5,807 nt of DNA from an uncultured Alphaproteobacteria bacterium. Its GTDB lineage: Bacteria; Pseudomonadota; Alphaproteobacteria; Micavibrionales; Micavibrionaceae. Below, in pieces: positions 4,235 to 5,807 of the stretch. The stretch lies in the NCBI GenBank assembly GCA_934538895.1, contig CAKTCH010000108.1:1-5807 (forward strand), in the 5' to 3' direction. Each line of letters begins with the position of its first letter. The first letter of the stretch is position 1. The translations under genes and the position numbers were made by a program. Below the pieces are notes generated by a model. That model made no database searches and had not been told where the DNA came from. It worked only from the letters and a program-made list of their open reading frames with translations.

Positions 4235-5807
4235 TTGCAAAGCATACGCCCTGACCGTGAAAGCATGGAATATGATGTCGTGATCGTCGGCGGCGGCCCG
4301 GCGGGGCTGTCTTGCGCGATTCGCCTGAAACAGCTCAGCCCGGCATTGTCGGTTTGCGTGCTGGAAAAGGGCTCCGGGATCGGGGCGCATCTAATGTCCG
4401 GCGCGGTGTTTGAAACGCGCGCGCTGAACGAGCTGATTCCCGACTGGAAGGAAAAGGGCGCGCCGCTGACCGTCGAGGCGCGGGAAGATAAATTCCTCTT
4501 CCTGACCGCGACGAAAGCATGGCGCCTGCCGACCCCGCCGCAAATGCGCAACCACGGCAATTACATTATCTCGCTCGGCCTGCTCGGGCACTGGCTGGCG
4601 CAGCAGGCGGAAGCTCTGGGCGTTGAGATTTATCCGGGCTTCGCCGCGGCGGAGGTTTTGTATGATGCGAACGACGCGGTGATCGGCGTCGCGACGGGCG
4701 ATCTTGGCATCGATAAAGAGGGCAACCGCACCCCCGCGTTCCAGCCCGGCATGGAACTGCACGCGAAACAGACCGTATTCGCCGAAGGCTGCCACGGCTC
4801 GCTGACCAAGGCGCTGATCGCGCATTACGATTTGCGCAGGAATTCCGATCCGCAGACCTATGGCCTTGGCGTCAAGGAAATTTGGGAAATCCCGCCGGAG
4901 AAACATAAGCAGGGCCTGTGCGTCCATACGCTCGGCTGGCCGCTGGATAGCCAGACCTATGGCGGGTCGTGGATGTACCACCTCGACAATAACCAGGTGT
5001 CGATCGGTTTCGTGGTCGGGCTTGATTACCAGAACCCGTATCTGTCGCCGTTCGAGGAAATGCAGCGTTTCAAAACCCATCCGGCCGTGAAGGCTTATCT
5101 GGAAGGGGGCCGCCGCATCGCTTATGGCGCGCGGGCGCTGGTCGAGGGCGGCTATCAATCGCTGCCGAAGCTGACCTTCAGGGGGGGGCTGTTGATCGGC
5201 GATACCGCCGGGTTCCTGAACGTGCCGAAGATCAAGGGCAACCATACGGCGATGAAGTCGGGCATGGTGGCGGCTGAATCGCTGGCGGCGCTGCTGAAAG
5301 GCGCCGGGGAATATGGCGCTGAGTGCACGGCCTACCCTGATAATTTGAAAGCAAGCTGGCTCTGGAAAGAACTTTACAGGGTCCGCAATATCCGCCCCGG
5401 TTTCCATGGCGGCCTGTGGCGGGGCCTGATCCATGCCGCGTTCCAGACCGTCGGCGGCTGGATGCTGCCCTATACGCTGAAGAACCACGCCGATTATAAA
5501 CAGTTGAAGCGCGCCGATGAAGTGGCGCGGATCGCCTACCCGAAACCGGACGGCGTGCTGACCTTCGACCGCCTGACCTCGGTGCGCCTCTCCAACACCA
5601 TGCACGAGGAAGGCCAGCCCAGCCATTTAAAGCTGCGCGATCCGGATATTCCGGTCGCGGTCAACCTGCCTTTATATGCGGAGCCGGCGCAGTATTACTG
5701 CCCGGCGGCCGTGTACGAGATCGTCGAACAGGATGGCATGAAGAAATTCGTCATCAACGCCCAGAATTGCGTCCATTGCAAAACCTGCGACATCAAGGAC
5801 CCGTCGC
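4235..5807 (+). CDS. Electron transfer flavoprotein:ubiquinone oxidoreductase (ETF-QO), C-terminus cut by the window edge
   Basis: This monotopic inner-membrane enzyme takes electrons from reduced ETF (fed by acyl-CoA and other dehydrogenases) through FAD and a 4Fe-4S cluster to ubiquinone. The window has 524 codons; homologues of about 540-560 residues imply that only some 20-30 residues are missing. Seen: Rossmann FAD motif VVIVGGGPAGL (15-25), AIRLKQL, SGAVFE, the FAD/quinone-domain stretch QSLPKL, GDTAGFLNVPKIKG (322-335) followed by NHTAMKSGM, LTFDRLTSV, and the C-terminal ferredoxin-like part with cysteines 489, 512, 515 and 518 (CPAAVYE and CVHCKTCDIKDPS). The TTG at 4235 is preferred over the ATG at 4265: the extra residues end in RESMEYDVVIVG, and as I recall alphaproteobacterial homologues also carry an internal RESMEFDVVIVG. 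Asp323 replaces the Cys common in GCxAGFLN. An 8-G tract (5181-5188) lies in frame. No other frame break is seen. Divergent from the glycosylase gene; its ETF partner genes are not in the window. Confidence 0.96.
   Translation, partial: MQSIRPDRESMEYDVVIVGGGPAGLSCAIRLKQLSPALSVCVLEKGSGIGAHLMSGAVFETRALNELIPDWKEKGAPLTVEAREDKFLFLTATKAWRLPTPPQMRNHGNYIISLGLLGHWLAQQAEALGVEIYPGFAAAEVLYDANDAVIGVATGDLGIDKEGNRTPAFQPGMELHAKQTVFAEGCHGSLTKALIAHYDLRRNSDPQTYGLGVKEIWEIPPEKHKQGLCVHTLGWPLDSQTYGGSWMYHLDNNQVSIGFVVGLDYQNPYLSPFEEMQRFKTHPAVKAYLEGGRRIAYGARALVEGGYQSLPKLTFRGGLLIGDTAGFLNVPKIKGNHTAMKSGMVAAESLAALLKGAGEYGAECTAYPDNLKASWLWKELYRVRNIRPGFHGGLWRGLIHAAFQTVGGWMLPYTLKNHADYKQLKRADEVARIAYPKPDGVLTFDRLTSVRLSNTMHEEGQPSHLKLRDPDIPVAVNLPLYAEPAQYYCPAAVYEIVEQDGMKKFVINAQNCVHCKTCDIKDPS

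Noticed and set aside
4265..4267. ATG at 4265 as the ETF-QO start
   Set aside because: Its Shine-Dalgarno is weak, and conserved-looking residues plus a well-spaced AGGA lie upstream at the TTG; it remains a fallback.
4391..5626. Minus-strand open frame (411 codons) antisense to ETF-QO
   Set aside because: ETF-QO is unambiguous on the plus strand; the antisense product is rich in His, Arg and Gln, with no family motif.

Overview
The window looks like chromosomal housekeeping DNA from a GC-rich alphaproteobacterium. The evidence is protein character: an electron-transfer-flavoprotein:ubiquinone oxidoreductase (ETF-QO) with an N-terminus of alphaproteobacterial type, a uracil-DNA glycosylase of the alphaproteobacterial 'WRPPGNRTPTPQE' type, and an Slt70-like lytic transglycosylase. 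I cannot name the genus. No mobile element, CRISPR array, tRNA or rRNA is visible.

Layout. Three genes read leftward on the minus strand, in transcription order: a family-4-like uracil-DNA glycosylase (3997 to 3131), a secreted soluble lytic transglycosylase (3010 to 1100), and alaS, alanyl-tRNA synthetase, of which only the N-terminal 306 codons are present (919 to the left edge). One gene reads rightward: ETF-QO (4235 to the right edge), lacking only its extreme C-terminus. Gaps are 180 bp (alaS/transglycosylase), 120 bp (transglycosylase/glycosylase) and 237 bp (the divergent glycosylase/ETF-QO control region). The long open frames antisense to these genes are shadows.

The four products do not form one pathway: translation (AlaRS), cell-wall turnover (transglycosylase), DNA repair (UDG) and electron transfer to the quinone pool (ETF-QO). 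Gaps of 120 and 180 bp between the minus-strand genes suggest each may have its own leader or promoter rather than belonging to a tight operon.

The points most worth a second look are: (1) a period-8 DNA minisatellite, in two inverted blocks, inside the N-terminal linker of the uracil-DNA glycosylase; (2) apparent loss of all four Fe-S-ligand cysteines in that enzyme; (3) overlapping, mutually exclusive hairpins abutting the start codon of the transglycosylase, which lacks a clear Shine-Dalgarno; (4) a TTG start for ETF-QO decided by a well-spaced Shine-Dalgarno and conserved N-terminal residues; (5) a strong dyad and a pair of 9-bp direct repeats placed like operators in the divergent intergenic region. 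I see no clear evidence of a wholly new multi-gene system here.
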